Shown here: positions 50,341 through 62,095 of the stretch, piece by piece | Numbering within the stretch: the first letter of the stretch is position 1 | How the letters are laid out: the number at the start of each line of letters is the position of its first letter | NCBI RefSeq assembly: GCF_000661915.1 | Contig: NZ_CP007509.1 | Coordinates: 2,683,501 to 2,747,500, forward strand | Direction: 5' to 3' | Length of the DNA stretch: 64,000 nt | DNA from: Stutzerimonas decontaminans | Lineage (GTDB): Bacteria; Pseudomonadota; Gammaproteobacteria; Pseudomonadales; Pseudomonadaceae | Translations under genes and position numbers: made by a program | Notes under the pieces: model-generated | Database searches by the model: none | Seen by the model: only the letters and a program-made list of their open reading frames with translations | What the model was told of the DNA's origin: nothing

Positions 50341-51357
50341 GTGAAACGGGCCGCCCAGTCGACGAGACGAGGCGGCAGCCCTTTCAAATGGACCACGCTG
50401 GCGCTGGCAGTTCCTTTACTCGTTGGCTGCGACGGGCCGCAGTCGGCGCTCTCGCCCGCCGGTCCGATGGCCCGCGACGTGGCCAATGTCTGGTGGGCGA
50501 TGTTCGGCTTTTCCGTCGTGGTGCTGGTGGTGGTGAGCGCGCTGTGGATCTACGCCATGCTGCGGCAGCCGAGAACGCATACCGCTGAAGAGGCCAAGCG
50601 GATCAATCGACACTGGATCATCGGCGGCGGCCTGATCCTGCCTACCGTCAGCATCATTGCGTTGCTGGCGTTCGGCATTCCCACCGGGCGCGGCATGCTG
50701 CCGCTGCCAGTCGAGGGCGAGCAACCGTTACGCATCCAGGTCATCGGTCATCAATGGTGGTGGGAGGTGCGCTATCCGGAAAGTGGCGTGGTGACGGCCA
50801 ACCAGTTCATCCTGCCGGTCGATCGCCCCGTGGACGTCGAGGTGACCAGCGCCGACGTGATCCACTCGTTCTGGGTGCCACGCCTGGGTGGCAAGCTGGA
50901 CATGGTGCCGGGCCGGACCAATACCCTGCGCCTGCAGGCCTCGCAGACCGGCGTGTTTCGTGGGCAATGCTCGGAGTTCTGCGGCAGCCAGCATGCCCAC
51001 ATGATCCTGCACGTCGAGGCACTCGAAACCGACGCATTCGCCAGCTGGATCGAAGCCCGCGCCGGGCGAGAACACCAGCCGCCCAGCGGCGCCGCCGGCC
51101 AGGTGTTCGACGAGCGCTGCGGGCAGTGCCACCGCGTCGCCGGTGTCAGTGACGGCAACCGCGCCCCGGATCTCAGCGACCTGGCGACCCGCCCGACGCT
51201 GGGCGCCGGGGTGATCGCCAACGACGCCGAAGGCCTGCGCCGCTGGCTCAGCGATCACCAGAGCCTCAAGCACGGCATCGCCATGCCACGTCACGACGAC
51301 ATCCCCGAACAAACCCTCGGCCAGCTTGCCGACTGGCTGGAGACCCTCGCGCCATGA
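50341..51357 (+). CDS. coxB: Cytochrome c oxidase subunit II with fused cytochrome c (caa3 type)
   Basis: A 338-residue lipoprotein-type subunit II. It has a signal peptide with lipobox LLVGC (Cys30), two transmembrane helices (about 50-72 and 93-112), the cupredoxin domain with the CuA ligands His175, Cys210, Glu212, Cys214, His218 and Met221, and a C-terminal cytochrome c with CGQCH (Cys260/263, His264) and probable Met315. The only start that keeps the signal peptide whole is a GTG at 50341; its ribosome site is weak. It takes electrons from cytochrome c to CuA and overlaps coxA by four bases. Confidence 0.88.
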   Translation: MKRAAQSTRRGGSPFKWTTLALAVPLLVGCDGPQSALSPAGPMARDVANVWWAMFGFSVVVLVVVSALWIYAMLRQPRTHTAEEAKRINRHWIIGGGLILPTVSIIALLAFGIPTGRGMLPLPVEGEQPLRIQVIGHQWWWEVRYPESGVVTANQFILPVDRPVDVEVTSADVIHSFWVPRLGGKLDMVPGRTNTLRLQASQTGVFRGQCSEFCGSQHAHMILHVEALETDAFASWIEARAGREHQPPSGAAGQVFDERCGQCHRVAGVSDGNRAPDLSDLATRPTLGAGVIANDAEGLRRWLSDHQSLKHGIAMPRHDDIPEQTLGQLADWLETLAP

Positions 51358-53879
51358 CCCCGACCCGAAACAATGGCGCCGCTACCGACCTCGACCAGCT
51401 CCACGATCAGTTCGACGAGGTGTGGGGCAATCCGCGCGGTTGGCGCGCGCTGACCATCGTCAACCACACCAGCATCGGCCTGCGCTTTCTGGTCACCGGT
51501 GCCTTCTTCTTCCTGGTTGGCGGCCTGCTGGCCATGCTCATCCGCACCCAGCTCGCTCTGCCCGGCTACGAGCTGATGGAGCCGGACGTCTACAACCAGG
51601 TCTTCACCATGCATGGCACGGTGATGATGTTTCTCTTCGCCGTACCGATGATGGAGGGGCTGGCGGTCTACCTGATCCCGAAGATGATCGGCGCCCGCGA
51701 CTTGGTATTTCCGCGGCTTTCCGCCCTCGGCTATTACTGCTACCTGTTCGGCGGGCTGATCCTGCTATCGAGCATCTTTCTCGATGTCGCGCCCAAGGCC
51801 GGCTGGTTCATGTACACGCCACTGTCCAGCTCGGCACATACGCCGGGCGTGAATTCGGACTTCTGGCTGCTGGGCATCACCTTTGTCGAGATTTCCGCGG
51901 TATCGGCCGGCGTCGAGCTGGTGGTGTCGATCCTGCGCACCCGCACCAACGGCATGGCGCTACATAAAATGCCGCTGTACGCCTGGTACATCCTGGTGAT
52001 GGCGATGATGATCGTGGTCGGCTTCCCGCCGCTGATCCTCGGCTCGATCCTGCTTGAACTGGAGCGCGCGGCGGGCATGCCGTTCTTCGATGTCGCCCGC
52101 GGCGGCGACCCGGTGCTCTGGCAGCACCTGTTCTGGCTGTTCGGCCATCCCGAGGTGTACATCATCTTCCTGCCCGGCGCTGGAATCGTCTCCACGCTGA
52201 TTCCAGTGTTCTGCCAGCGCCCGCTGGTGGGCTATCGCTGGGTGGTGCTGGGCGTTCTGACTACCGGCTTCATCAGCTTCGGCCTGTGGGTGCACCACAT
52301 GTTCACGGTCGGCATTCCACAGCTGGCTACGGCCTTCTTCTCAGCGGCGAGCATGCTGGTGGCAATTCCCACCGGGGTGCAGATCTTCGCCTGGCTGGCG
52401 ACACTCTGGCTCGGCAAGCCGGTGTACAAGGTGCCGATGCTCTGGCTGGTGGGCTTTCTCATCGTTTTCGTCGCCGGTGGGCTGACCGGCGTGATGCTGG
52501 CGCTGGTGCCGTTCGACTGGCAGGTGCACGACACGCATTTCGTCGTCGCACATATGCATTACGTGCTGGTGGGCGGCATGGTCTTCCCGCTGATGGCCGG
52601 GCTCTATTACTGGCTGCCGCATTTCTCCGGGCGCATGCCCTCGGCGAAGCTTGGGCGCTGGGGCTTCTGGCTGTTCTTCATCGGTTTCAACGTGACGTTC
52701 CTGATCATGCACTGGACCGGCCTGATCGGCATGCCCCGGCGTGTTTACACCTACGACACCGGCCTCGGTTGGGACATGCCCAATCTGGTGTCGTCGATCG
52801 GCAGCTTCATCATGGCCGTGGGTGTCGCCACCATCCTGCTGGATATCATCCTGCACTTCCGCTTCGGCATCCCGGCGCCGAAGAACCCGTGGAAGGCCGA
52901 TACGCTGGAGTGGGCTACCAGCCTGCCGCCCAGCGCCTACAACTTCGTCAGTCTGCCCGACGTGACCGATCGCCACCCGTTGTGGAAAGACCCGGACCTG
53001 CCAGACAGCATCGCCCGCGGCGAACATGCGCTGACGGTAATCGACCACGGTCGGCGGGAGACCTGGGGCAGCGATCCACTGACGGGCAAGGTCCGCGAGA
53101 TCATTCATCTGCCCGGCAACAGCTGGCTGCCGTTCATTGCCTCCGTGTTCCTTGCCGCGCTCTGCCTGAGTCTGCTGAACAAGGCGTACATCCTCGCCAT
53201 CATTGCTACCGTGGCGACCCTGATCGTGCTGCTGCGCTGGTCCTGGGAAAACGGTGCTCATCCCGCTGCCGCGCCAGACGCTCATACCCAGCCAGGCGAG
53301 CCCCCCCTTCACTCGCGCACCTTCGACGGACCGGGCCTGTGGGGCATGGGCGTAACGCTGCTGGCCAACGGCGCGCTGTATCTGTCGCTGCTGTTCGGCT
53401 GGTTCTATCTGTGGACCGTTTCGCCGCAATGGCAGGTGCCGGACAGCGGGCTGAATGGCTGGCTGATGCTGGCCAGCGCGTTGTTGCTGAGTGCAGGCAC
53501 GCTCTGGTTGCACCGGCTGATCAAGCGTCTGCGCGCTGGCATACATCACGGCTTGATGGGGCAACTCGCCCTGATCGCGCTCGTGGCATTGCTGCAGTCG
53601 GCCATGCTGCTCTGGCTGATGCTATCGGCCGGGCTGGCACCGACCGAAACGGCCCACGATGCAGTGATCTTCGTGATGCTGGCGTACAACCTGATTCATT
53701 GCACGCTGGCAGCCGTGCTGACCGGTCTGCAAGCGTGGCGGGTAGCCATCGGTTACGTAGGCGACAAGGCGCCGTACGAGCCTGTGGTGGTCGAGCAGCT
53801 CTGGTACTACAACCTTGGCGTGCTCTGGGTCAGCTATGCCGCCATCGTGCTGTTTCCCGCGACATGGGGAGGTGCCTGA
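51354..53879 (+). CDS. coxA: Cytochrome c oxidase subunit I fused to subunit III
   Basis: An 841-residue fusion. Residues 1 to about 560 are subunit I: His87 (MHGTVMM, heme a), the CuB His265-Tyr269 pair in HPEVYIIFLPG, His314/His315, and His400/His402 (AHMHY, hemes a3 and a). The D-channel and proton-exit loops follow. From about residue 640 on it has five helices that look like subunit III (LFGWFYLWTVSP, QLWYYNLGVLWVSY). There is no separate coxC. It begins inside the coxB stop (ATGA) and its own stop overlaps the next ATG by one base. Confidence 0.94.
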   Translation: MTPTRNNGAATDLDQLHDQFDEVWGNPRGWRALTIVNHTSIGLRFLVTGAFFFLVGGLLAMLIRTQLALPGYELMEPDVYNQVFTMHGTVMMFLFAVPMMEGLAVYLIPKMIGARDLVFPRLSALGYYCYLFGGLILLSSIFLDVAPKAGWFMYTPLSSSAHTPGVNSDFWLLGITFVEISAVSAGVELVVSILRTRTNGMALHKMPLYAWYILVMAMMIVVGFPPLILGSILLELERAAGMPFFDVARGGDPVLWQHLFWLFGHPEVYIIFLPGAGIVSTLIPVFCQRPLVGYRWVVLGVLTTGFISFGLWVHHMFTVGIPQLATAFFSAASMLVAIPTGVQIFAWLATLWLGKPVYKVPMLWLVGFLIVFVAGGLTGVMLALVPFDWQVHDTHFVVAHMHYVLVGGMVFPLMAGLYYWLPHFSGRMPSAKLGRWGFWLFFIGFNVTFLIMHWTGLIGMPRRVYTYDTGLGWDMPNLVSSIGSFIMAVGVATILLDIILHFRFGIPAPKNPWKADTLEWATSLPPSAYNFVSLPDVTDRHPLWKDPDLPDSIARGEHALTVIDHGRRETWGSDPLTGKVREIIHLPGNSWLPFIASVFLAALCLSLLNKAYILAIIATVATLIVLLRWSWENGAHPAAAPDAHTQPGEPPLHSRTFDGPGLWGMGVTLLANGALYLSLLFGWFYLWTVSPQWQVPDSGLNGWLMLASALLLSAGTLWLHRLIKRLRAGIHHGLMGQLALIALVALLQSAMLLWLMLSAGLAPTETAHDAVIFVMLAYNLIHCTLAAVLTGLQAWRVAIGYVGDKAPYEPVVVEQLWYYNLGVLWVSYAAIVLFPATWGGA

Positions 53880-54238
53880 TGAGATATGCACGCACCTCCC
53901 CCTACCATCCGGTCCAAATCCCGATCGGGCTGATCATCTGGAGTCTGTGGTTCGTCGCGATGTATGGCGGCCAGGCGGTGATCTGCAAGATCAGCCCACC
54001 CGACCCAGCCCAAGGCGTGTGGAACTGGCTGAATGGCAGTCTCGGCGTGCTGACACTGCTTACGCTCGGATTACTGTTGTGGATGGCGCGCTACTTCTGG
54101 CGCCTGTCGCGCGCACCGGAGCAGTTGAACGAACGGCAGCAGTTCGTCACCAAGATTGCCGCCGGCATTCACTTCATCGCGGCGCTGGCGACCCTGTTCG
54201 TTGGCATTCCACTGCTGCAGATTCCGCCATGCCTGTGA
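53879..54238 (+). CDS. Small membrane protein of the caa3 cluster
   Basis: A 119-residue protein I cannot name. It has three hydrophobic segments (about residues 15-33, 53-72 and 91-114). Translation is coupled at both ends: its ATG shares a base with the coxA stop, and its stop lies 10 bases inside the ctaG frame. That tight packing suggests a subunit IV-like or assembly partner of the oxidase. Confidence 0.75.
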   Translation: MRYARTSPYHPVQIPIGLIIWSLWFVAMYGGQAVICKISPPDPAQGVWNWLNGSLGVLTLLTLGLLLWMARYFWRLSRAPEQLNERQQFVTKIAAGIHFIAALATLFVGIPLLQIPPCL

Positions 54239-55077
54239 CCCGACTTCCGCTGCGCCGGGCTATCGCTATAACGCTGGCGGCGATCGTCCTGCCCGCGCCG
54301 GCCCATGCTCATGGCCTGTTCGATGCCCACCTACTGGACCGCGCGCCTTTGCTGCTCACAGCAGTCGTGGTCGCGGCAGCCTGGCTGCTCTATGTGCTGG
54401 GCGCCCGCAAGGTGCCGCCGCGGCGCAGCGAAGCCCTCTGTTTTCACGGCGCCATGCTGCTGGTTGTGTTTTCCGTGTTCGGCCCCATCGACGACTGGGC
54501 GGAAACCAGCACCAGCTGGCACATGACGCAGCACATGCTGTTCATCATCGTGATCGCCCCGCTATGGGCGCTGGCGCGACCTTTGCCGCAATGGCGCGGC
54601 ATCACCGGCCGCTTTGCCCAACCGCTGTGGACCGGCATTATGCGCGCCGGACGCTATCCGACGCTGTTGGCGCTGCTGCATGGCGCGATCATCTGGATCT
54701 GGCACACGCCGAAGCTCTATGTGCTGGCGCTGGACAATCTCTGGTGGCATGCCTTCGAGCATGCGTGCTTTCTGTTTACCGGCTGGCTGTTCTGGTGGTC
54801 GGTACTGCGCGCGAATCCAAAGCAGACGCCGCAGGCGCTGATGGCCGTATTGCTGACGCTGATGCATACCGGCCTGCTGGGCGCCCTGCTCACCTTCGGT
54901 AGCGTTTCGTTCTACGGCGAAGGTCGATCGGTAGAGGACCAGCAACTCGCCGGACTGATCATGTGGGTGCCGGGCGGGTTGATCTATCTGATCGGTGGCG
55001 GCTGGATCGCCTGGCGCTGGCTGACCCGAATGTGGCGTCGCCAGCAAACGGGTGCTGCCCAGGAGGAGCTGGGCTGA
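54229..55077 (+). CDS. CtaG-type cytochrome c oxidase assembly factor (Caa3_CtaG family)
   Basis: A 282-residue membrane protein with about seven helices. It begins with a possible signal sequence ending AHAHG. Histidine-rich loops HMTQHMLFIIVIAPL and WWHAFEHACFLFTGWLFWW are typical of the Caa3_CtaG (PF09678) family, which inserts copper into caa3-type oxidase. The family is unrelated to Cox11, which is absent from this locus. The ATG at 54229 overlaps the previous gene by 10 bases. Confidence 0.85.
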   Translation: MPVTRLPLRRAIAITLAAIVLPAPAHAHGLFDAHLLDRAPLLLTAVVVAAAWLLYVLGARKVPPRRSEALCFHGAMLLVVFSVFGPIDDWAETSTSWHMTQHMLFIIVIAPLWALARPLPQWRGITGRFAQPLWTGIMRAGRYPTLLALLHGAIIWIWHTPKLYVLALDNLWWHAFEHACFLFTGWLFWWSVLRANPKQTPQALMAVLLTLMHTGLLGALLTFGSVSFYGEGRSVEDQQLAGLIMWVPGGLIYLIGGGWIAWRWLTRMWRRQQTGAAQEELG

Positions 55078-55105
55078 GGCTGCGCTGTCAAATCAGCCGC
55101 GTCGA

Positions 55106-55357
55106 TCACTCGCTTTTCTTGCGAATCCAGTAAAGATAGGTGCCCGCCGCTTCCTGCTGCTCGACCAGGTCGTGGCCAAGGAAAATGCAGAACTTGGGGA
55201 TATCGCGCTGAGTCGAGGGATCGGTGGCGATCACCTTGAGCAAGGCGCCACCGGCCAGATCGCGCACCTTGTTGTGCAGCATCATCACCGGCTCGGGACA
55301 GTTCAGGCCGCTGGCATCGAGTACGGCATCGACGGTCATTTCAGCTGATTGGGTCAT
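55106..55357 (-). CDS. tusA: TusA-family sulfurtransferase
   Basis: An 83-residue sulfur carrier that relays persulfide sulfur, in E. coli to TusBCD for tRNA 2-thiouridine. The active cysteine lies in [20 protein letters not shown], and the C-terminal half has [11 protein letters not shown]. The ATG at 55357 ([10 protein letters not shown]) has GGAG 6 bp upstream; the frame runs back to 55411 with no site. It follows rlmM on the same strand by 63 bp and may share its promoter. Confidence 0.88.
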   Translation of the reverse strand: MTQSAEMTVDAVLDASGLNCPEPVMMLHNKVRDLAGGALLKVIATDPSTQRDIPKFCIFLGHDLVEQQEAAGTYLYWIRKKSE

Positions 55358-55420
55358 CTTGGGCTCCGGAAAACAGGTCGGCATTGTGGCGCAAGCAGGC
55401 TGGCAGGTCATCCGCGTGTA

Positions 55421-56470
55421 TCAGAGGCGACGCAGATGACAGGTCACCTCTTCACGATCGTGATACAGCTGCTTGCAACCGATACTGGCCTTGACGCCGC
55501 GCGCCGCCAGCCCGTCGGCGATGCGCTCGAGCAGGCGTTTCACCTCGGCATAACGCTGCTTCATCGGCAGCTTGAGGTTGACCACCGCTTCGCGGCACAG
55601 CCCTTCGCCGATCCAGGTTTCCAGCAAGGCGGCATTGCGCGCCGGCTTTTCGACGATATCGCAGACCATCCAGTTCACCGGCCTCTTCGGGCGAAAGGTG
55701 AAACCGTCAGCGCGAAAATGCTCGACCAGCCCGGAATCCATCAGATCGGCGTCCATCGGTCCGTTGTCCACTGCACTGACCTTGATGTGCCGATTTACCA
55801 GCTGCCAGGTCCAGCCGCCCGGCGCTGCGCCGAGATCGACGCCGGTCATGCCCGCCGCCAGTCGCGTGTCCCACTGGTCGCGCGGGATGAAGTGGTGCCA
55901 GGCCTCCTCCAGCTTGAGCGTGGAACGGCTCGGCGCCTGCCGTGGAAACTTCAGGCGCGGGATGCCCATCGGCCACAGCGCACTGTTGTTCGCTTCGGCG
56001 ATTCCGGCAAAAACCTCGCGGCCGCTCTTGAAGGTCAGCAGCAGTCGCGGGCCGTTGCCCTGCTCGTCGAGGCGGCCGGCCTTGGTCAGCGCTTTGCGCA
56101 GCGGCGCCTCGAACTTGCGGCAGAAATTGGATAGCTCCTTGCCGTCATTGGTGTCCAGCACTTCCAACCACAGGCTGCTGCAAACCGGGTAGCTGGCCAG
56201 ATACGCCAGCAGAACGCTGATGCGATCCGTTTCAGGAAGTTGCAGATATTCGCCGCGCGCCCATTGCCGGGGAAAGATCAGCTCGGCAAAACGCAACTTG
56301 CGCATCAACCGCTCGGCGCCCCCGTTTTCGCTGCAGACGAACTCGGCACAGGCGCTCTCCGGCCGCGCCTTGGCGTAGCCGCTGACGTCGAGCATGGCGG
56401 CGTGTTCGCTGATTTCCGAGCAGACTTCGCCCTCGAAGCCGGGCCGGCAATGCAGCAGCAATGTGTTCAT
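55421..56470 (-). CDS. rlmM: 23S rRNA C2498 2'-O-methyltransferase RlmM
   Basis: A 349-residue SAM-dependent enzyme that methylates the ribose of C2498 in 23S rRNA. It has an N-terminal THUMP-like part (MNTLLLHCRPGFEGEVCSEI), then the Rossmann-type FtsJ domain with the SAM motif VDLGAAPGGWTWQL and the downstream VCDIVEKPARNAALLETWI and NLKLPMKQRYAEV, which carry the catalytic K-D-K(-E) residues. The ATG has AGGA 7 bp upstream. Confidence 0.95.
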   Translation of the reverse strand: MNTLLLHCRPGFEGEVCSEISEHAAMLDVSGYAKARPESACAEFVCSENGGAERLMRKLRFAELIFPRQWARGEYLQLPETDRISVLLAYLASYPVCSSLWLEVLDTNDGKELSNFCRKFEAPLRKALTKAGRLDEQGNGPRLLLTFKSGREVFAGIAEANNSALWPMGIPRLKFPRQAPSRSTLKLEEAWHHFIPRDQWDTRLAAGMTGVDLGAAPGGWTWQLVNRHIKVSAVDNGPMDADLMDSGLVEHFRADGFTFRPKRPVNWMVCDIVEKPARNAALLETWIGEGLCREAVVNLKLPMKQRYAEVKRLLERIADGLAARGVKASIGCKQLYHDREEVTCHLRRL

Positions 56471-56708
56471 GTTCGAGTCCTGTCAGCGGTCGGGCCTGCG
56501 CCAAAGCCGCGCATCATAGCCGACCACGGGAACCCTCGCCTGCATGGCCCGGTCCAGTGCAGTAGCGAAACTCCCGCCCTGTTGGTCTGAGCGGTTGGTT
56601 GGCCGGACAGGTTTTAACCAAAACTGCACTGGCCAAGCAGGCCACTTAAGCTAGTTTCAAAGCTCATTCATCAGCCAGCCCCACCGTGTGGGCACAAGGA
56701 GATGAGGA

Positions 56709-59384
<2,676 letters not shown>

Positions 59385-59397
59385 TCGAAAACCGGAA

Positions 59398-59427
59398 ACG
59401 CCGATGCGAGTCCTTTCGCATCGGCGT
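59398..59427 (+). terminator. Hairpin terminator of acnA
   Basis: A 12-bp perfect stem (59398-59409 with 59416-59427) with a 6-nt loop starts 13 bp past the stop. A clear T-tract is missing. Confidence 0.65.
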
Positions 59428-59597
59428 CCGCCGGTCCTTCGGCGAGTGGTTTTCCAGCTGCCCAGACGTCCATGCCCGCTGCCCGGCTCCCTCAAGCTAC
59501 TTCGCATCGCGAAGCACCCGGACATGCGCCGACAATGGCGAAAACCCGTGACAAAACCATTAAGCCTTTGTTGCCGTTGGTCGCCTGTGGGCGATAG

Positions 59598-59619
59598 AAG
59601 CTGATCCCGGAATCAGCTT
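59598..59619. repeat. 8-bp hairpin upstream of aer
   Basis: AAGCTGAT (59598-59605) pairs with ATCAGCTT (59612-59619) around CCCGGA, ending in a short TT run just before the aer promoter. Confidence 0.4.
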
Positions 59620-59623
59620 TCGC

Positions 59624-59650
59624 TCAAGAACGCCAGTCTCCGGCCGACCA
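59624..59650 (+). promoter_or_regulatory. aer: Candidate FliA (sigma-28) promoter of aer
   Basis: TCAA-N15-GCCGACCA, 79 bp before the ATG. The -10 matches GCCGATAA at six of eight positions and the spacing is the same as at fliC. Confidence 0.5.
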
Positions 59651-59683
59651 ACTGGTCAGCCCGACCGCTTAAAAAAATATAAA

Positions 59684-59704
59684 GGTCGGGTGCGCCACCC
59701 TACG
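59684..59704. repeat. TAGGGTGG-type intergenic element
   Basis: On the minus strand it reads CGTAGGGTGGCGCACCCGACC, an imperfect inverted repeat (GGGTGGCGCACCC). The TAGGGTGG core is shared with the elements at 35293-35318 and 42331-42370. Confidence 0.5.
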
Positions 59705-59729
59705 ATTTCTCTGCCAGGCGTGATAGTCG

Positions 59730-61298
59730 ATGCGTAACAACCAGCCCGTAACCCAGCGTGAATACGCCTTTCCTGACCAGCAACGTCTCATCTCGACCAC
59801 CGACCTCAAAGGTCAGATCACCTACTGTAATGACATATTCGCCGAAGTCAGCGGCTTCGCTCGTGACGAACTGATCCGCGCACCACATAACCTGGTACGC
59901 CATCCAGATGTGCCGCCTGCCGTTTTCGACCACATGTGGACGACCCTCAAGCAGGGGAAGCCGTGGATGGGTATCGTCAAAAACCGGCGCAAGACCGGCG
60001 ACCACTACTGGGTCAACGCCTATGTCACGCCAATTCTCGACCAGCAGCGGCAGGTGACGGGCTACGAGTCCGTGCGCACCAAGCCGACACGTGAGCAGGT
60101 GCAGCGCGCCGAAGCACTGTATGAGCGAATCAACTCCGGCAAGAGCGGCGTACCCCGGAGTGACCATTGGGTCCCGCTGCTGAGCAAGTGGCTGCCCTTT
60201 TTGATCGTCAGCCAGCTCGCGTTCCTTGTCGGCGCAGGCTTTGACCATGCGCTAGGTTTCGTCGCCGCAGCGCTGCTTGCCGTCCCGTTCGGGTTTATCG
60301 GCATGCAGTGGCAGCAACGGGGCCTGAAGCGCCTGTTGCAGCTGGCGAGCCAGGCCACCAGCGATCCGCTCATCGCACGCATGTATACCGACAGTCGCGG
60401 CGTAGAGGCGCAACTGGAAATGGCAATGCTCAGTCAGCAGGCGCACCTGAAGACCTGCCTCACCCGCCTGCAGGACACCGCCGTGCAGTTGCAGGGACAA
60501 GCCAAGCAGGCCGACTCGCTGGCACAAAACTGCGCGAACGGTCTGACACAACAGAACCAGGAAACCGAACAGGTAGCGACTGCCATCAATGAAATGGCCG
60601 CGACCACGCAGGAGGTGGCAAGCAACGTTGCCCTGGCGGCCGAAGCTACCCGTGAAGCCAGCCGCCTCACCGTGCATGGCCGTGAAGTCACTGCCGAAAC
60701 ACGCAAGGCGATCCAGCAACTGGCCGACTCAGTGGCCAAGACAGGTGAGGCCGTCAACCAGCTGGCGAACGATAGCGATGCAATCGGCGGCGTGGTCGAC
60801 GTGATCAAGAGCATTGCCGATCAGACCAACCTCTTAGCCCTCAACGCAGCGATCGAAGCAGCACGTGCAGGCGACAGCGGCCGCGGGTTCGCCGTGGTTG
60901 CCGACGAGGTTCGGCAACTGGCGCAACGCACTGCCGAAGCCACTGGTGAGATACACAAGTTGATCGAAAAGCTGCAACTGCAGGCGCGCCATGCCGTCCA
61001 GACCACCGAGGAAGGTCGCGTGCAGGCCACTCGCGGCGTCGATCAGGTGGCTCAGGCCGACCAGGCCCTCACCGGCATAAACGAGGCAATGGGCAACATC
61101 ATCGACATGACCACTCAGATCGCCTCGGCAACGGAAGAGCAGAGCGCAGTGGCCGAGGAGATCAGCAACAATGTCACCACCATAGCCCACCTCGCCGACC
61201 AGACCTCGGGAGACGCGCGCAGCTCGGCGCTGCTCAGCGAGGGCCTCACAGCAACGGCAGAAGGTCAATACGCGCTGGTGGAGCGCTTCAACCGCTAG
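59730..61298 (+). CDS. aer: Aerotaxis receptor Aer
   Basis: A 522-residue redox/oxygen sensor that signals to CheA/CheW. It has an N-terminal PAS domain that binds FAD (residues about 10-110; [32 protein letters not shown]), a short membrane segment (about 158-190), and the cytoplasmic chemoreceptor domain with the conserved tip [39 protein letters not shown]. No periplasmic sensor is present. The order fits Aer of P. aeruginosa, also next to acnA. It is transcribed from a FliA-like promoter. Confidence 0.95.
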   Translation: MRNNQPVTQREYAFPDQQRLISTTDLKGQITYCNDIFAEVSGFARDELIRAPHNLVRHPDVPPAVFDHMWTTLKQGKPWMGIVKNRRKTGDHYWVNAYVTPILDQQRQVTGYESVRTKPTREQVQRAEALYERINSGKSGVPRSDHWVPLLSKWLPFLIVSQLAFLVGAGFDHALGFVAAALLAVPFGFIGMQWQQRGLKRLLQLASQATSDPLIARMYTDSRGVEAQLEMAMLSQQAHLKTCLTRLQDTAVQLQGQAKQADSLAQNCANGLTQQNQETEQVATAINEMAATTQEVASNVALAAEATREASRLTVHGREVTAETRKAIQQLADSVAKTGEAVNQLANDSDAIGGVVDVIKSIADQTNLLALNAAIEAARAGDSGRGFAVVADEVRQLAQRTAEATGEIHKLIEKLQLQARHAVQTTEEGRVQATRGVDQVAQADQALTGINEAMGNIIDMTTQIASATEEQSAVAEEISNNVTTIAHLADQTSGDARSSALLSEGLTATAEGQYALVERFNR

Positions 61299-61308
61299 GC
61301 CTGCCCTA

Positions 61309-61333
61309 CAGCCGGTGTCGCTAGATCCGGCTG
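61309..61333. terminator. Hairpin between convergent aer and the hydrolase gene
   Basis: CAGCCGG (61309-61315) pairs with CCGGCTG (61327-61333), 7 bp. There is no T-tract. Confidence 0.4.
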
Positions 61334-61340
61334 CAGCCGC

Positions 61341-62033
61341 TCACTGCATAATTGCGTGCCGCAGAAATCTGGCAATCGCATCGGCAGCGCTATCCAGATG
61401 CTGATCATGGGTCAGTCCCGAACGTTTCAAGGGTTTGAGGTCATGATCGGCCGCGGCTAGCCAATGTAACTCGATCGCTGGAGACAGCGCATACCGCGCA
61501 ACCGCTTCGCGATCGCCCAATGCATCGCGCTCCCCCTGAACGATCAGCGTCGGTGTCTGCAACGTTGCAAGGTGGGCCACTCTTGGCTTGTCCGGCTTTC
61601 CGGCCGGATAGAACGGGTAGCCCAGGCAGACCAGCGCATCGGCACCCAGTTCATCTGCAAGCAAGCTCGCCATGCGCCCGCCCATCGACTTGCCGCCGAT
61701 GGCCAGCGGTCCTGTGGCCTGCTGTCGCACCAGCGCATGGATTTCCCGCCATTGAGCCAGCAATTGGTCCTGTGGGCTGGGCGGGCGCTTGCTCCCTCCG
61801 GCGCGCCGTGCCGCCATGTATGAGAACTCAAAGCGACAGACCGCTACCCCACGTGCGGCAAGGCGTTCAGCCATTTGCGCCATGAACGGGCTATCCATCG
61901 GTGCGCCAGCTCCGTGGGCCAGGATCAGGCTCACCGAAGCGCCCTTCGGCGGCTGGTCCCACCGGACGAGATACCCTTTGTCACTTTGTGTGTATTGATC
62001 CGGGTCAATACCGGCAGATTGCCCTTTCCCCAT
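61341..62033 (-). CDS. Alpha/beta hydrolase (KANL3/Tex30-type, dienelactone hydrolase-like)
   Basis: A 230-residue cytoplasmic serine hydrolase of the fold. The oxyanion loop is [15 protein letters not shown], the nucleophile elbow is GKSMGGRMA, the acid is probably the Asp of QGERDALGD and the histidine the one in [13 protein letters not shown]. Substrate unknown. I chose the ATG at 62033 (MGKGQSAG), with GAGG 5 bp upstream; longer forms back to 62108 would overlap the ccoN start. Its first codons contain the Anr-like box of ccoN. Confidence 0.82.
   Translation of the reverse strand: MGKGQSAGIDPDQYTQSDKGYLVRWDQPPKGASVSLILAHGAGAPMDSPFMAQMAERLAARGVAVCRFEFSYMAARRAGGSKRPPSPQDQLLAQWREIHALVRQQATGPLAIGGKSMGGRMASLLADELGADALVCLGYPFYPAGKPDKPRVAHLATLQTPTLIVQGERDALGDREAVARYALSPAIELHWLAAADHDLKPLKRSGLTHDQHLDSAADAIARFLRHAIMQ
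61995..62008. promoter_or_regulatory. Anr/FNR-like box upstream of ccoN, inside the hydrolase coding region
   Basis: TTGAT-CCGG-GTCAA matches TTGAT-N4-ATCAA at nine of ten positions. Its centre is about 94 bp upstream of the ccoN ATG and it lies within codons of the divergent hydrolase. Low-oxygen control by Anr is known for cbb3 operons in Pseudomonas. Confidence 0.55.
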
Positions 62034-62095
62034 CCTTGCCTCGCTTTCTATTAGAAAGAAAAAACTGCTCATTACCCGTGGATGGAAGCCCATAC

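Larger units (their letters stand above)
59385..59729. other. 345-bp gene-free region between acnA and aer
   Basis: It holds the acnA terminator hairpin (59398-59427), a second hairpin (59598-59619), the aer FliA-like promoter (59624-59650), a TAGGGTGG-type element (59684-59704) and an A-run. I see no gene. Confidence 0.65.

Noticed and set aside
52286..54238. 650-codon plus-strand frame spanning coxA
   Set aside because: Only its last 120 codons (from 53879) are a plausible protein; the rest is an alternative frame of coxA.
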